NCBI GenBank assembly: GCA_946886185.1
Contig: CAMPIC010000158.1
Location: 1-6,733, forward strand
Reading direction: 5' to 3'
From: an uncultured bacterium
GTDB lineage: Bacteria > Eisenbacteria > RBG-16-71-46 > CAIMUX01
DNA length: 6,733 bases
The translations under genes and the position numbers were made by a program. Shown piece after piece: positions 6,138 through 6,733 of this stretch; the stretch's first letter is position 1, and each line of letters starts with the position of its first letter. Under the pieces are notes generated by a model. It ran no database searches and had not been told where the DNA came from. It saw only the letters and a program-made list of their open reading frames with translations.

Positions 6138-6733
6138 GGCCGTTGCGGCTCAAACTCAAGGGGCTTCGCTCCTATCTCGCCGAGCAGGAGGTCGACTTCA
6201 CCCGCGCCGGGCTCGTGGCGGTCGTGGGAGACACCGGCGCCGGAAAGTCCTCCTTGTTGGAAGCGATCTGCTTCGCACTCTACGGCTCCGCCACCTGGAG
6301 CGCGCGAGAGGTCAAGGACCTGATCTCCGATCGAGCGGAGACGCTCCGGGTGCAGTTCGAGTTCCTGGCGGATGGCCGTCGCTGGCAGGTCACACGCGCG
6401 ACCTCGACAGGCTCGTATCCTCCGCCGATTCATGAGCTCCGATGTCTCGACAATCCCGGATTCCACGTCGACATAGCCACGGAAGTAACGCGCTGGATCG
6501 AGAAGCTGATCGGTCTCGACTATTCCGCGTTCTTGCGGGCGGTCGTGCTTCCTCAGGGGCGATTCCAGGAGTTGCTGCAGGCGACCGCGACCGATCGCAC
6601 CAAGATCCTCAAGGGCATCTTCCGACTCGATCTGCTCGAAGCGATGCGGGAGATCTGCGATCGGCTGCACGCCGAGAATCGCGAGCGGATCCACCGGCTC
6701 GATCTGGAGCTCGCGGGGATGCTGCCGGATCCG
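6134..6733 (+). CDS. sbcC: SbcC ATPase subunit (bacterial Rad50), N-terminal part
   Basis: The first 200 residues of SbcC, the SMC-like ATPase that clamps DNA and controls the SbcD nuclease; the gene continues beyond the window (family members are about 800-1200 residues). The opening PLRLKLKGLRSY is typical. Walker A is GDTGAGKS (32-39, K38-S39), and the Q-loop is VLPQGRFQELL with Q141. The segment from about 165 (LLEAMREICDRLHAENRERI) begins the coiled-coil arm. The ABC signature, Walker B and the zinc hook would lie in the part not seen. The GTG start lies inside the sbcD stop (GTGA, four shared bases), so SbcC translation is probably coupled to SbcD, which would keep the subunits in balance. 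No frameshift or stop is seen in the visible 600 bases. Confidence 0.97.
   Translation, partial: MRPLRLKLKGLRSYLAEQEVDFTRAGLVAVVGDTGAGKSSLLEAICFALYGSATWSAREVKDLISDRAETLRVQFEFLADGRRWQVTRATSTGSYPPPIHELRCLDNPGFHVDIATEVTRWIEKLIGLDYSAFLRAVVLPQGRFQELLQATATDRTKILKGIFRLDLLEAMREICDRLHAENRERIHRLDLELAGMLPDP

Noticed and set aside
1..6733. Mobile element or defence island signals
   Set aside because: No transposase, integrase, terminal repeats, tRNA, att-like repeats, CRISPR repeats or abrupt change in base composition was seen, so HerA-NurA here fits a repair role better than a defence system.

Overview
This is a GC-rich bacterial window, very probably chromosomal. It carries the parts of a DNA double-strand-break end-processing system: a HerA-type hexameric helicase/translocase, a NurA-type nuclease, SbcD (bacterial Mre11) and the N-terminal 200 residues of SbcC (bacterial Rad50). 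The lineage cannot be fixed from sequence alone. The SbcD/SbcC proteins look bacterial, starts are a mix of ATG and GTG, and there are no insertion sequences, RNA genes, CRISPR repeats or tRNAs. A GC-rich, probably environmental bacterium fits best.

Layout. Positions 1-1827 (+) hold a herA-like gene whose start lies before the window. Only 18 bases later, 1846-2160 (+) encodes a small antibiotic-biosynthesis-monooxygenase (ABM)-fold protein. After 46 bases, 2207-3616 (+) encodes an FAD-dependent oxidoreductase of the protoporphyrinogen-oxidase/amine-oxidase type. These three genes look like one transcription unit. A 28-base convergent junction without a visible terminator separates them from nurA (3645-4619, -). 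A 276-base divergent intergenic region (4620-4895) contains a strong inverted repeat, a shorter hairpin, a 9-base direct repeat and a good -10 element for nurA. Then sbcD (4896-6137, +) and sbcC (from 6134, +, cut by the window end) follow, overlapping by four bases.

How the genes work together. In archaea HerA-NurA and Mre11-Rad50 cooperate: Mre11-Rad50 opens or trims the DNA end and HerA-NurA resects it to a 3' single-stranded tail for recombinase loading. The window shows bacterial counterparts of all four proteins within 7 kb. They are split into two or three transcription units rather than one operon: nurA is divergent from sbcDC and convergent to the herA unit. The ABM and FAD oxidoreductase genes have no evident repair role and are either passengers or an unrecognised redox component. 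The most distinctive points are the HerA P-loop that departs from the GxxxxGK[ST] consensus, and the palindrome-bearing regulatory region shared by nurA and sbcDC.
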